A stretch of 64,000 bases of DNA from contig JBOFWC010000102.1 in the NCBI GenBank assembly GCA_051653405.1, positions 35,836 through 99,835 of the forward strand, given 5' to 3'. Source of the DNA: Proteocatella sp051653405 (GTDB lineage Bacteria > Bacillota > Clostridia > Peptostreptococcales > Filifactoraceae). Position numbers and translations under genes: made by a program. The notes below the pieces were generated by a model. The model was not told the origin of the DNA. It saw only the letters and a list, made by a program, of their open reading frames with translations, and did no database searches. How positions within the stretch are numbered: the stretch's first letter is position 1; every line of letters begins with the position of its first letter. Positions 1 through 9,264 of the stretch are shown piece by piece.

Positions 1-740
1 CACCAGTAATCTTAGGAGTTTCTGAAGGTGCTGGAAAATATATGTGCGGATACAAAACTATAGTGGGTATGGTTAATGGAATGATAGAAGAACTAAAAAT
101 AACAGTTCCAGTTGCATTACATTTAGACCATGGTAGCTATGATGGCACATTAAAAACTATCGAAGCAGGTTTTTCATCTGTAATGTTTGATGGTTCTCAC
201 TACCCAATAGCTGAAAATATCGAAAAAACTAAAGAACTTGTAAAAATATGTGAAGAAAAAGGAATTTCTCTTGAAGCTGAAGTAGGTTCAATAGGAGGAG
301 AAGAAGACGGTGTTGTAGGTCAAGGAGATATCGCTGATGCTAACGAATGTAAGCAAATAGCTGATCTTGGCGTAACTATGTTAGCTGCTGGAATCGGAAA
401 TATCCATGGAAAATACCCAGCTAACTGGAAAGGTCTAGACTTTGATGCCCTTGAAGCTATAAACAATGCAACTGGTGGAATGCCACTTGTTCTTCATGGC
501 GGAACTGGAATCCCAGCTGATATGATTCAAAAAGCCATATCACTTGGAGTTGCTAAAATAAATGTTAATACAGAATGCCAGCTAGCATTTGCTGCTGCAA
601 CAAGAAAGTTTATTGAAGAAGGAAAAGACCTTGAAGGTAAAAACTTTGACCCAAGAAAACTTCTTGCACCAGGTTTTGAAGCTATAAAAGCTACTGTAAA
701 AGAAAAAATGGAGCTTTTTGGTTCAATAAATAAAGCTTAA
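1..740 (+). CDS. fba: fructose-bisphosphate aldolase class II, 5' partial
   Basis: Class II (zinc-dependent) fructose-1,6-bisphosphate aldolase, a cytosolic glycolysis and gluconeogenesis enzyme that splits FBP into DHAP and glyceraldehyde 3-phosphate. The frame is open from base 3, before the first visible ATG at 42, so the start lies outside the window; about 245 residues are visible. Family motifs are present: HLDHGS (zinc and substrate region), EAEVGSIGG, NIHGKYP, LHGGTGIP and KINVNTE. The C-terminus is complete and is followed by a good terminator, so the gene ends its transcription unit. A related tagatose-bisphosphate aldolase is possible but less likely. Confidence 0.93.
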   Translation, partial: PVILGVSEGAGKYMCGYKTIVGMVNGMIEELKITVPVALHLDHGSYDGTLKTIEAGFSSVMFDGSHYPIAENIEKTKELVKICEEKGISLEAEVGSIGGEEDGVVGQGDIADANECKQIADLGVTMLAAGIGNIHGKYPANWKGLDFDALEAINNATGGMPLVLHGGTGIPADMIQKAISLGVAKINVNTECQLAFAAATRKFIEEGKDLEGKNFDPRKLLAPGFEAIKATVKEKMELFGSINKA

Positions 741-831
741 AAAACTTTAAAAAGCTTAATTTAAAAATTTAAATTTACTTTTATTATTTTTACACCTTTT
801 AAAATTAATTTTAAATTAACCAACAAATAAT

Positions 832-880
832 AACTGTAGTTTCTAAGCTATGCCCAATGCTTAAAAACTACAGTTTTTTA
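832..880 (+). terminator. rho-independent terminator of fba
   Basis: An 11-bp stem (AACTGTAGTTT paired with AAACTACAGTT, with additional inner pairing of TAAGC and GCTTA) is followed by TTTTTTATTT. It lies about 90 bases after the aldolase stop and also faces the end of kdpD, so it separates two convergent units. Confidence 0.8.
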
Positions 881-983
881 TTTATAATATTTATTTTATT
901 CTAATAAATAATCAAATTTATATGTTAAAACTCACTATTTTGGTAGCTTATAAAAATTTAATTTATTAAAACCATGTTAATTT

Positions 984-3662
984 TTAAACTTTAGGAATTT
1001 TTATAACGAATGTTGTTCCTCCTATATCATTATTAATTGCCTTTATTGTTCCCCCATGAGCTTCAACTATAGATTTACAAATAGAAAGCCCTAATCCCAT
1101 CCCTCGTTGTTTATCATTTCCATCTTGAGATGTGGTAAAAAATAAATCAAATATTTTATCTATATATTCAGTTGATATTCCTCCACCATTATCTATTATT
1201 GATAAAAAAAACCAACAGTCTTCTAACTTGTACTCTATTTCAATATTGCTATTTGGTTTTGTATGTTTAAAGGCATTGTCAAGTAAATTAATTATAGCTT
1301 GCATCATAAGTTGTGCATCCATATATACAAAATCTAAATTATCATTATTTTTTATATTTACAGTTCTTCCTTCGCTACGTTTTATGACCTTAGAAACAGA
1401 AACTGCTATAATTTCGTCAACTAATTCAGGCTTTTTATTTACTGCAAGTTTCCCTTCTTGTATTTTAGTCATATTTAAAAGATTTTCAACCAATGAGGAT
1501 AGCCATTGCGCATCATTAGAAATATCAAATAACATGCTGTGTAACACATCTTTATTTACTGAATCTAAATTTTCAATCAAAAAACTTGCACACCCTTCTA
1601 TTCCTGTTAATGGCGTTCTTAAATCATGAGAAATTGATCTTAAGAGATTTGATCTTAATCTTTCGTTATTTGCTCTTAGACTCATTTCATTTTTTGTTTT
1701 TAATATATTTTCTTTTTCAATTGCCATCGCAACTTCATCTAGTATTGCAATAAGTAGACTTTTTTCAAATGAATCTAATCTCTTTTCACCATTCATTGCA
1801 ATCCCTATTACAGCAAATACATTGTCTCCACTTCTTACGGACATATATAAACATTTTGCTCCTGATAATGTATTTGTTGTGGCTCCTGCATGTTTGTTAT
1901 TTACAAATACCCACTGAGCTACTGCATATTCATCAGAAGTTATATACTTTTTATCACTATTTATGTCATTTATTATAGATTCCAATAATTTTCCCTCTTT
2001 TACTGGATATATAATAACAGTTTTTCCTAACAATTTTTTTATCTGAATTGACGTTTCAATCAAAATTTCTTGTTCATCTTTTGCTTTTTGAAGTTTTTGG
2101 CTAGTTTCTAAAAGTACTTCTGTCCTATATGCTTTTAAAGAAGATTGTGTTTCTTGCTCTTTTACTCTCTTTGTTATAGTGCTTGTTGTTATTGAAGAAA
2201 TAAACATTATGAGAAATGTCACTGGATATCCTGATTCATGTGCATTAAATGTGAATTTAGGTTCTGTAAAGAAGAAATTAAACATTAACACCGCGCATAA
2301 TGATGAAATTATTCCATAAATTTTACTTTTTGTAATCATAGCTGTAAATAAAGTTGCTAGAATGTATACTGTAATTATATTTGATTCTGCAAAACCTATA
2401 TTTTCAAATATGAAACCTACAGCTGTTGCCAAAAGAAGACATGCAATTAAACTTAATGTATCTGCAAAAGAAAACTGTATTAATTTAATTTTGTATTTTT
2501 GTTTTTGTTCTTCTGCAAAAGTCTTACTGTTTTTATTTGGGATTACATATACTTCTAAATTCGGAGCATAATACATTAATTTATCAACATAAGTCTGTGT
2601 AGAAAACCCTAATATAAACCGTCTCACCGGACGTCCTAATATAATTTTTGATACTCCACACAATTTTGCATATTCTGAAACTTGATATGCAATATCATCT
2701 CCATAAACAGTTACTATTTTTGCTCCTAATTGCTCTGCTAAACGAATATTTTCTGCCAGCCTTTTCTTATTTTCTTCATTCATATCCTCAAAATTTGAAT
2801 TTTCTACAAAAAGTGCTGTAAAATTTCCATGGAATGCATCTGCCATTTTTGCAGCAGTACGTATCACTTTTGCATTATATGGAGAGCTTGATAAACACAT
2901 CAATATATGCTCCCCTGTAACATATCCATTATTTTGAGTAATATTCTTATTGTGTTCTACACTAATATTAACTCTATCCGCAGTTCTTCTTAAAGCTATC
3001 TCTCTAAGCGCAACTAAATTTTCTTTTGTAAAAAAATTTTTAAGTGCTAATTTTGCCTGATTTTCTTTATATATCTTCCCTTCTTCAAGTCTAAATATTA
3101 AATCATCTGGTTCAATATCTACAAGTTCAACTTTATCCGCCCCATCAAAGATACTATCAGGCACACGTTCCCTTACAGATACTCCTGTAATAGATTCAAC
3201 CACATCATAAAGCCCTTCTATATGTTGTACATTTACAGTTGTGTAAACATCAATTCCCATTTTTAAAAGTTCTTCTATATCTTGATAGCGTTTTAAATGC
3301 CTACAGCCTTTAGCATTAGTATGTGCTAATTCATCTACTAAAATAACTTCAGGCTTACGTTTTAGAGCACTTTCTATATCAAACTCATAGATTATTGCCG
3401 ATTTGTATGCAATAGGTAATGGTGGAATTTGAGGTAATCCTTTTATAAGAGCGAGGGTATCTGCCCTTTGGTGTGGTTCTACATAACCTATAACCACATC
3501 TACACCTGATTTTTTTAAAATATGTGCTTCATCTAACATAGCGTAGGTTTTTCCTACGCCTGCTGAATAGCCAAAAAATATTTTCAGTTTCCCTTTTCCT
3601 CTTTGTTCTTCTTCATTGGCTTCTTTTAAAAGCACTTCTGGATTTATTCTTTTTTCTACCAT
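984..3662 (-). CDS. kdpD: KdpD osmosensitive K+ channel sensor histidine kinase
   Basis: Membrane sensor kinase that phosphorylates KdpE when potassium is limiting. Domains in order: KdpD N-terminal domain with Walker A GYSAGVGKT at about residues 31-39 and VDELAHTN near 110; a universal-stress-like (Usp) domain at about 250-370; a DUF4118 membrane block at about 400-500; a GAF-like region; HisKA with SHDLRTPLTG near 675; and HATPase_c with NLLDNAFKHT and GMGLGLSICKS. At 892 residues it matches full-length KdpD. GGAGGAATTAA precedes the ATG. It is the last gene of the kdp operon, 19 bases after kdpC; kdpE is not next to it but lies upstream of the whole operon. Confidence 0.96.
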   Translation of the reverse strand: MVEKRINPEVLLKEANEEEQRGKGKLKIFFGYSAGVGKTYAMLDEAHILKKSGVDVVIGYVEPHQRADTLALIKGLPQIPPLPIAYKSAIIYEFDIESALKRKPEVILVDELAHTNAKGCRHLKRYQDIEELLKMGIDVYTTVNVQHIEGLYDVVESITGVSVRERVPDSIFDGADKVELVDIEPDDLIFRLEEGKIYKENQAKLALKNFFTKENLVALREIALRRTADRVNISVEHNKNITQNNGYVTGEHILMCLSSSPYNAKVIRTAAKMADAFHGNFTALFVENSNFEDMNEENKKRLAENIRLAEQLGAKIVTVYGDDIAYQVSEYAKLCGVSKIILGRPVRRFILGFSTQTYVDKLMYYAPNLEVYVIPNKNSKTFAEEQKQKYKIKLIQFSFADTLSLIACLLLATAVGFIFENIGFAESNIITVYILATLFTAMITKSKIYGIISSLCAVLMFNFFFTEPKFTFNAHESGYPVTFLIMFISSITTSTITKRVKEQETQSSLKAYRTEVLLETSQKLQKAKDEQEILIETSIQIKKLLGKTVIIYPVKEGKLLESIINDINSDKKYITSDEYAVAQWVFVNNKHAGATTNTLSGAKCLYMSVRSGDNVFAVIGIAMNGEKRLDSFEKSLLIAILDEVAMAIEKENILKTKNEMSLRANNERLRSNLLRSISHDLRTPLTGIEGCASFLIENLDSVNKDVLHSMLFDISNDAQWLSSLVENLLNMTKIQEGKLAVNKKPELVDEIIAVSVSKVIKRSEGRTVNIKNNDNLDFVYMDAQLMMQAIINLLDNAFKHTKPNSNIEIEYKLEDCWFFLSIIDNGGGISTEYIDKIFDLFFTTSQDGNDKQRGMGLGLSICKSIVEAHGGTIKAINNDIGGTTFVIKIPKV

Positions 3663-3681
3663 TTAATTCCTCCAATCAGTT

Positions 3682-4311
3682 TTATTCCCCCATATTATCT
3701 AATGCATTTGCAATTTCTATATTTACGCCAAGAACATTTACCGTTTCTTCTCCAAATATTCCTATAAATTTTGAATCAGTATTGTTTTTTATTATTTTAA
3801 TTATATCATTTTCTGATAGTCCTGTATTTTTTGTAATTCTATCAACTTGGATATAAGCACTTTGTGGTGAAATATGTGGATCTAAGCCTGAACCAGATGC
3901 AGTTAATAAATCTGCTGGAATTTTATCTATTTTCACAGTTGGATTTTCATTTAAAAAAAGTATCATATCTTCTTCAACGCGTTCTTTAAGTTTTGGATTA
4001 GATGGAGCATAATTATTGGACCCTGTTGCAATCCCACTATATTCTCCATTATCCTTTTCTAGCAATGTGTACGTATTGTAATTTACTGCCGAAGGTCGAC
4101 ATTTCATAAATCTTAAATCTGTAAACTCTTGTCCAATAAGTTCTGAGCCTATCTTTTCACCGTCTCGATATATTATACTACCGTTTGATTGTGAAGGAAA
4201 TATTATCTGTGCCATACCCGTCATAGTTAATGGATACATGAATCCACACAATATAAAGATAACTATAGAAAATTTAAAAATAGTTTTTAATGCTTCAAAA
4301 AAGTTTTTCAT
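3682..4311 (-). CDS. kdpC: KdpC potassium-transporting ATPase chain C
   Basis: Accessory subunit of the KdpFABC K+ pump, thought to act as a catalytic chaperone of KdpB. It has 209 residues, with one N-terminal membrane helix (about 12-32) and an extracytoplasmic domain containing the family signatures FTDLRFMKCRPS, ASGSGLDPHISPQSA and the ending NVLGVNIEIANAL. It lies 12 bases after kdpB and before kdpD. Nothing unusual was seen. Confidence 0.95.
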   Translation of the reverse strand: MKNFFEALKTIFKFSIVIFILCGFMYPLTMTGMAQIIFPSQSNGSIIYRDGEKIGSELIGQEFTDLRFMKCRPSAVNYNTYTLLEKDNGEYSGIATGSNNYAPSNPKLKERVEEDMILFLNENPTVKIDKIPADLLTASGSGLDPHISPQSAYIQVDRITKNTGLSENDIIKIIKNNTDSKFIGIFGEETVNVLGVNIEIANALDNMGE

Positions 4312-4323
4312 AATTAATGCCTC

Positions 4324-6381
4324 CTAAAATCCTATTATCAAAAGTAGTGGAGTTATAATCAAATCTATTACCTTTATTCCTATAAAAGGTGTTATTATAC
4401 CACCGATTCCATATATTCCAATATTCCTCATAAGCAATTTTTCAGAACTCATAGGAACATATTTTACCCCTTTCATTGCAAGTGGAATTAAAATGGGTAT
4501 TATAATTGCATTAAAAATAAGTGCTGATAATATTGCACTATATGGTGTAGATAATTTCATTATATTTAATAGCTGCATTTCTGGAATTGATATCATAAAC
4601 ATAGCTGGAATTATAGCAAAATATTTAGCTATATCATTAGCTATACTAAAGGTAGTCAAAGAACCTCTTGTAATAAGCAGTTGTTTTCCTATTTCTACAA
4701 TATCTAAAATTTTAGTTGGATCTGAGTCTAAATCAACCATATTTGCAGCTTCTTTTGCAGACGTTGTTCCGCTATTCATAGCAATTCCAACATCGGCTTG
4801 TGCTAACGCTGGTGCATCATTAGTTCCATCACCTGTCATAGCAACAATTTTACCTTCAAATTGTTCTTTTTTTATAAACTCTAATTTATCTTCTGGTTTA
4901 CATTCAGCAATAAATTCATCTACACCAGCTTCTTGTGCAATCGTAGCTGCTGTTAGTGGATTATCCCCTGTACACATTATGGTTTTTATTCCCATTTCTC
5001 TAAGTCTTTTAAATCTTTCAACTAACCCAGGTTTTACAGTATCCTTTAAATAAATAACGCCTAATATTATATTGTTTTTGCATACGACAAGTGGCGTCCC
5101 TCCTAAAGATGCTATTTTATCTACATAGTTTGATAAATCTTCTGGTATAACTCCACCTTGAAGTTCTATATATTCAGCTATAGCATTTGAAGCTCCTTTG
5201 AAAATTTTCATATCACTTTCAATATCAACCCCACTCATTTTACTTTGTGCTGTAAATGGAATAAATTTCATGTCAATATACTGTTTATCAACTACGCAAC
5301 TTCCCAATTTTTTACCTAGTTCAACAATAGATTTGCCCTCTGGTGTATCATCGCATAATGAGCATATTACCGAACTATCGATTAATTCTTGTTTCCCAAT
5401 TCCATTTACTGGATAAAAATCCGATGCAAGACGATTTCCAAAGGTAATAGTTCCAGTTTTATCTAGTATCATTGTGTCTACATCTCCGCAAGCTTCTACT
5501 GCTTTTCCAGACATAGCTATTACATTAAATCTTGTAACCCTATCCATCCCAGCAATTCCTATTGCTGAAAGTAATCCCCCTATAGTAGTTGGTATAAGGC
5601 ATACAGTAAGTGCTATTAAAGTTGAAATTTGTATTTCTACTCCGCTATAAATTGTAATTGGATATAAAGTAACTATCACAATTAAAAATATTAATGTTAA
5701 ACTTACCAACAATGTAGTTAAGGCTATCTCATTCGGTGTTTTTTGACGTTTTGCGCCTTCTACCATTGATATCATTTTATCTAGAAAACTTTCTCCAGGT
5801 AATGAAGTTATTCTTATTTTTAACCAATCTGAAGATACCGTTGTACCTCCTGTAACACTTGAAAAATCTCCTCCACATTCTTTTACTACAGGAGCTGATT
5901 CTCCTGTAATTGCAGATTCGTCAACCGCTGCAATTCCTTCTATAACTTCTCCATCATTAGGAATTATTTCTCCTGATTTAACTAAAACTATGTCACCTTT
6001 TTTTAGTTCAGTTGAGCTTATTATTTTTTCATCACCTTTATCATCAATGAGTCTTGCCTTTGTATCTTTCTTTGTTTTTTTTAGAGATTCTGCTTGTGCT
6101 CGCCCTCTACCTTCTGCTACTGCTTCCGCAAAGTTTGCAAATAATATCGTGATAAATAGAATTAATGAAACACAAATATTATAAGTCCTAAAAAACTCTA
6201 CTTGATCATTAAAAAAATTCGGTTTAATAACAAGTAATATGGATATCAAAAAACATATTTCCACGACAAACATAACCGGATTTCTTATCATATCACTTGG
6301 ATTAAGTTTTATAAATGCTCCTTTTATAGCATCCTTCATTATATCTTTTGTTAAAAATTTTATATTTTTGTTTTTATTCAT
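4324..6381 (-). CDS. kdpB: KdpB potassium-transporting P-type ATPase chain B
   Basis: Catalytic P-type ATPase subunit that drives K+ uptake through KdpA. The phosphorylation motif DKTGT occurs near residue 305, the actuator-domain TGES near 158, and the hinge motif MTGDGTNDAPALAQADVGIA near 510. The N-terminal and C-terminal membrane bundles are intact. Its 685 residues are the usual length. kdpA ends 6 bases upstream and kdpC starts 12 bases downstream, typical of translationally coupled subunits. Confidence 0.97.
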   Translation of the reverse strand: MNKNKNIKFLTKDIMKDAIKGAFIKLNPSDMIRNPVMFVVEICFLISILLVIKPNFFNDQVEFFRTYNICVSLILFITILFANFAEAVAEGRGRAQAESLKKTKKDTKARLIDDKGDEKIISSTELKKGDIVLVKSGEIIPNDGEVIEGIAAVDESAITGESAPVVKECGGDFSSVTGGTTVSSDWLKIRITSLPGESFLDKMISMVEGAKRQKTPNEIALTTLLVSLTLIFLIVIVTLYPITIYSGVEIQISTLIALTVCLIPTTIGGLLSAIGIAGMDRVTRFNVIAMSGKAVEACGDVDTMILDKTGTITFGNRLASDFYPVNGIGKQELIDSSVICSLCDDTPEGKSIVELGKKLGSCVVDKQYIDMKFIPFTAQSKMSGVDIESDMKIFKGASNAIAEYIELQGGVIPEDLSNYVDKIASLGGTPLVVCKNNIILGVIYLKDTVKPGLVERFKRLREMGIKTIMCTGDNPLTAATIAQEAGVDEFIAECKPEDKLEFIKKEQFEGKIVAMTGDGTNDAPALAQADVGIAMNSGTTSAKEAANMVDLDSDPTKILDIVEIGKQLLITRGSLTTFSIANDIAKYFAIIPAMFMISIPEMQLLNIMKLSTPYSAILSALIFNAIIIPILIPLAMKGVKYVPMSSEKLLMRNIGIYGIGGIITPFIGIKVIDLIITPLLLIIGF

Positions 6382-6387
6382 TTTATA

Positions 6388-8103
6388 CTACCTCCACAAT
6401 ATAAGATGTTCTGCTATTGGTCCTAATGAAACAGCAGGTAAGAAAGTAAGCGCTGCAAATATTATAACTATAAATGAAGTTATTACTCCAAATGAAACAG
6501 TTGATGTTTTTAATGTACCAATCGTTTCATTAACATATCTTTTTGAAAGCAAAGACCCTGCAATTGCAAGTTGTAGAATAATAGATACATATCTTCCAAA
6601 AAACATTGCTAATCCTGTTGTAATATTCCAGAAAAAGTTATTATCTGCCAAACCTTCAAATCCTGAACCATTATTTGCTGCTGATGAGGAAAATTCATAA
6701 AGCACTTGTGAAAGCCCATGGTATCCTGGGTTTGTAATCCCAACTAACCCTGAATTTAAACTTACCGCAATGGCTGAAAATCCAAGAATTAAAATAGGAT
6801 GTAGTAAGATACATATAACTATCAATTTCATTTCTCTACTTTCTATTTTTTTACCAAGATATTCGGGAGTTCGTCCAATCATCAGCCCACATATAAATAC
6901 AGTTAGCATAACATAGAGTAGCATATTCATTAATCCAACTCCGACTCCGCCAAAAACAGTATTTAGCATCATATTTAGCATAGCTACCATTCCACCTAAT
7001 GGCGTTAACGTGTCATGCATATTGTTTACCGTTCCCGTTGTAAATGCTGTTGTTACAGTTGAAAACATCGCAGATTGTGCAATTCCAAAACGTACTTCTT
7101 TACCTTCGTAGTTTCCCATACTTTGATTTATTCCGATTTTTTCTAGTTCAGGATTTCCTGCATATTCCGAATAGAAACAAACTAGTAACCCTATAACAAA
7201 AATCAGACTCATGGCAATAAATATACTTCTTCCTTCATCTCCAAACATTGGTCTTCTTCTTTTAATCGTACCATTTCTTTTTTGTTTCTCATTATAAAAA
7301 GTGAGTCCAAAAACTACAACACATGATCCTGGTAAAATCATCATAGAAAACATTTCAACCATATTTGTAATTATGTTTGGATTTTCAAAAGGTGTTGACG
7401 AATTTGCACCTAAAAACCCACCTCCATTAGTTCCAATATGTTTTATAGATTCTAAACTAGCTATTGGTCCTAGTGGTATATCTTGTAATTTTTCTTCTAT
7501 TGTATTAACTGTTATATTAGGTTCCAGCGTTTGAGGTGTCCCTTGAGAAACTAAAACAAGTCCAACTACAAGCGATAATGGTATCAGCACTCGCGTTATA
7601 ACTCTAATCATATCAACAAAGTAATTCCCCATTTGTTTACCACATAGTCCTCTTATCATAGCCATACACGCAGAATATCCAGTAGCTGCTGAAGTAAACA
7701 TCATCATCGTAATTACAACCATTTGAGAAAAATATGAAAGGCCGCTTTCCCCCGAATAATGTTGTAAATTGGTGTTTGTCATAAAACTAATTATAGTATT
7801 GAAAGAAAGACTTGCTTCCATATTGCTAATATCATTTGGATTTAATGTGAGATGCCCTTGAATTCTTAATATAATATATCCTATAAAAATCATTGTTGCA
7901 TTTGTTATTATAAGTCCAAAAGTATATCGTTTCCAACTCATATCCTCTTTGTTTATATTACATAATCTATAAATAGCATTATCCATATTATCAAAAAAAG
8001 GATCTAATACAGTTTTTTCATGACTTGAAACCTTATATAAATATCCCCCCATAGGAATAATTAATACTATAAAAATCAATATATTTAAAATTAACTGAAC
8101 CAT
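6388..8103 (-). CDS. kdpA: KdpA potassium-transporting ATPase chain A
   Basis: K+-translocating channel-like subunit (superfamily of K+ transporters) of KdpFABC, with about ten membrane helices and four degenerate selectivity loops. Loops TNTNLQHYSGESGLS, GTNGGGFLGANSSTPFENP and SSAANNGSGFEG are recognisable. It has 571 residues, full length. The start is supported by AAAGGAGTG about 8 bases upstream. It follows kdpF by 15 bases. Confidence 0.97.
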   Translation of the reverse strand: MVQLILNILIFIVLIIPMGGYLYKVSSHEKTVLDPFFDNMDNAIYRLCNINKEDMSWKRYTFGLIITNATMIFIGYIILRIQGHLTLNPNDISNMEASLSFNTIISFMTNTNLQHYSGESGLSYFSQMVVITMMMFTSAATGYSACMAMIRGLCGKQMGNYFVDMIRVITRVLIPLSLVVGLVLVSQGTPQTLEPNITVNTIEEKLQDIPLGPIASLESIKHIGTNGGGFLGANSSTPFENPNIITNMVEMFSMMILPGSCVVVFGLTFYNEKQKRNGTIKRRRPMFGDEGRSIFIAMSLIFVIGLLVCFYSEYAGNPELEKIGINQSMGNYEGKEVRFGIAQSAMFSTVTTAFTTGTVNNMHDTLTPLGGMVAMLNMMLNTVFGGVGVGLMNMLLYVMLTVFICGLMIGRTPEYLGKKIESREMKLIVICILLHPILILGFSAIAVSLNSGLVGITNPGYHGLSQVLYEFSSSAANNGSGFEGLADNNFFWNITTGLAMFFGRYVSIILQLAIAGSLLSKRYVNETIGTLKTSTVSFGVITSFIVIIFAALTFLPAVSLGPIAEHLILWR

Positions 8104-8118
8104 TATTCTACACTCCTT

Positions 8119-8196
8119 TTAAAATTTTTCCGGATTAATAATAACATATAATAAATAGCTATTTACTCCAATTATTAACGTCGTAAGTAAAATCAT
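8119..8196 (-). CDS. kdpF: KdpF small subunit (25 aa)
   Basis: Short ORF encoding 25 residues: one hydrophobic helix and the ending YVIINPEKF, matching the KdpF pattern (glycine, Tyr-Leu, then NPEKF). KdpF sits in the membrane and stabilises the KdpABC complex. A perfect AGGAGGC lies 4 bases before the ATG. The position directly upstream of kdpA is the standard one. Seen: ORF, ribosome binding site and position. Known: the KdpF role in Escherichia coli. Confidence 0.85.
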   Translation of the reverse strand: MILLTTLIIGVNSYLLYVIINPEKF

Positions 8197-8205
8197 AAAT
8201 GCCTC

Positions 8206-8295
8206 CTATTTTTTTAACTGTTTTTCACAAAATTTTTCAAGTGAAAATAATATTGTTAGAGATAACAAAAATATACCTATCATTAAGATGTCCAT
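8206..8295 (-). CDS. 29-aa membrane micro-protein upstream of kdpF
   Basis: ORF of 29 residues, beginning MDILMIGIFLL and ending EKFCEKQLKK. It has one membrane helix and then a charged cytoplasmic tail with FCEK. A strong TAAGGAGGG sits 2-3 bases from the ATG, and its stop is 9 bases before kdpF. I recall similar short proteins (MD-hydrophobic-(F/L)CE/D-basic) upstream of kdpF in other bacteria, but that is memory, not a search. It probably associates with the Kdp complex; function unknown. Confidence 0.7.
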   Translation of the reverse strand: MDILMIGIFLLSLTILFSLEKFCEKQLKK

Positions 8296-8305
8296 TTTAC
8301 CCTCC

Positions 8306-8392
8306 TTAATTAATAATATTACTCACAAAAAAGCTAGCACTTGAAACTATATACATTTCTATAATAACTGCTATTAATACACACATCGGCAT
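8306..8392 (-). CDS. 28-aa putative membrane micro-protein, first ORF of the kdp operon
   Basis: ORF of 28 residues beginning MPMCVLIAVIIEMY, one predicted membrane helix. GGGAGG lies about 11 bases before the ATG. Its TAA stop overlaps the ribosome binding site (TAAGGAGG) of the next micro-ORF, an arrangement suggesting translational coupling. It could be a leader peptide that modulates kdp translation, or a third small subunit. I do not recognise a family. Confidence 0.5.
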   Translation of the reverse strand: MPMCVLIAVIIEMYIVSSASFFVSNIIN

Positions 8393-8417
8393 TCCAAAAC
8401 TTGCCTCCCTACTAAAA

Positions 8418-8483
8418 ATTATAAAACACGCCTACATTAAGTTTCTATTTATAAAAATAAATTATATGTTAAGATTGTATAAA
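8418..8483 (-). promoter_or_regulatory. putative KdpE-activated kdp promoter
   Basis: On the minus strand, TTTATACAATCTTAACA (8483 to 8467) matches 13 of 17 positions of the Escherichia coli KdpE site as I recall it (TTTATAC, T-rich, TTACA). About 43 bases downstream is TATAAT (8423 to 8418), with no recognisable -35. That places the box near -64, where an OmpR-type activator would act. Similarity and spacing are seen; regulation is inferred. Confidence 0.6.
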
Positions 8484-8484
8484 G

Positions 8485-8522
8485 AAAAAAACTGATGCTA
8501 TGTAACTAACATCAGTTTTTTT
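8485..8522 (-). terminator. terminator downstream of kdpE
   Basis: Perfect 13-bp inverted repeat AAAAAAACTGATG / CATCAGTTTTTTT with a 12-base loop, 6 bases after the kdpE stop. It has U-tracts in both directions. It separates kdpE from the kdp structural operon and directly abuts the putative KdpE box. Confidence 0.85.
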
Positions 8523-8528
8523 AATATA

Positions 8529-9212
8529 TTATTCATCTGCAAATCTATACCCTACTCCTATTTCTGTCATTATAAATCTAGGTTTGGATGTATCTTTTTC
8601 TATTTTTTTTCTTATATTAGCCATAAATACTCTAAGTGACTGAAACTCATCATCACTTTCATACCCCCAGACTGATTTTTGTATAAAATTATGGGTAATT
8701 ACTCTCCCAGAGTTTTCTACAAGTAATATAAGTATTTTATATTCAATTGGTGTAAAATGAACTTCTTCATTACATACATATACTTTATGCCTATCATAAT
8801 CAATCTTTATTGTATCAAGAACAAATTCATTTGCTATTTCTGGACTTTTTTGATTTCTAAGCGCTACTCTAACTCTAGCAAGCAGTTCATTTATTCCAAA
8901 AGGTTTTATTATATAATCATCTGCTCCAGCATCTAATGCTTCTACCTTTTCGCGTTCTTGAGTTCTTGCTGATACAATTATAATTGGTATATTACTACTT
9001 TGTCGTATCTGTTTTATGACTTCAATCCCATCTATATCAGGTAGTCCCATGTCAAGTAAAATCAAATCTGGATTAAAAGACATAAACAATGAAATTCCTG
9101 TAATCCCATCTGAACTTTCTATTATTTTATAATTATTAACTTTCAACGACATTTTTAAAAAATTCTGTATACTTTTGTCATCTTCAATTACTAATATTGT
9201 TTTTTCTAACAT
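8529..9212 (-). CDS. kdpE: KdpE response regulator (OmpR family)
   Basis: Receiver domain (residues about 3-115: EDD acidic pair, phospho-acceptor in LLDMGLPDIDG, Lys in DYIIKPFG) and a C-terminal winged helix that ends in the KdpE-like sequence RFIMTEIGVGYRF. About 227 residues. I start at the ATG at 9212 (MLEKTILVIEDD) because TGAGGAAT lies just upstream; a longer frame begins 42 bases earlier but without a suitable ribosome site. Partner of KdpD and activator of the kdp operon. It has its own terminator, so it is expressed separately from the pump genes. Confidence 0.92.
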   Translation of the reverse strand: MLEKTILVIEDDKSIQNFLKMSLKVNNYKIIESSDGITGISLFMSFNPDLILLDMGLPDIDGIEVIKQIRQSSNIPIIIVSARTQEREKVEALDAGADDYIIKPFGINELLARVRVALRNQKSPEIANEFVLDTIKIDYDRHKVYVCNEEVHFTPIEYKILILLVENSGRVITHNFIQKSVWGYESDDEFQSLRVFMANIRKKIEKDTSKPRFIMTEIGVGYRFADE

Positions 9213-9264
9213 AAATAAATTCCTCACTTTCGCAATTTTATTATAACACATCATATATTTATGT

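Noticed and set aside
1132..2571. Several long open frames opposite kdpD, kdpB, kdpA and the chemoreceptor genes
   Set aside because: They lie antisense to genes with clear family matches, have no ribosome sites and read as low-complexity hydrophobic or Ser-rich sequence.
8393..8466. Possible c-di-AMP (ydaO-type) riboswitch controlling kdp
   Set aside because: The leader is under 80 bases, far too short, and no conserved motif is seen.
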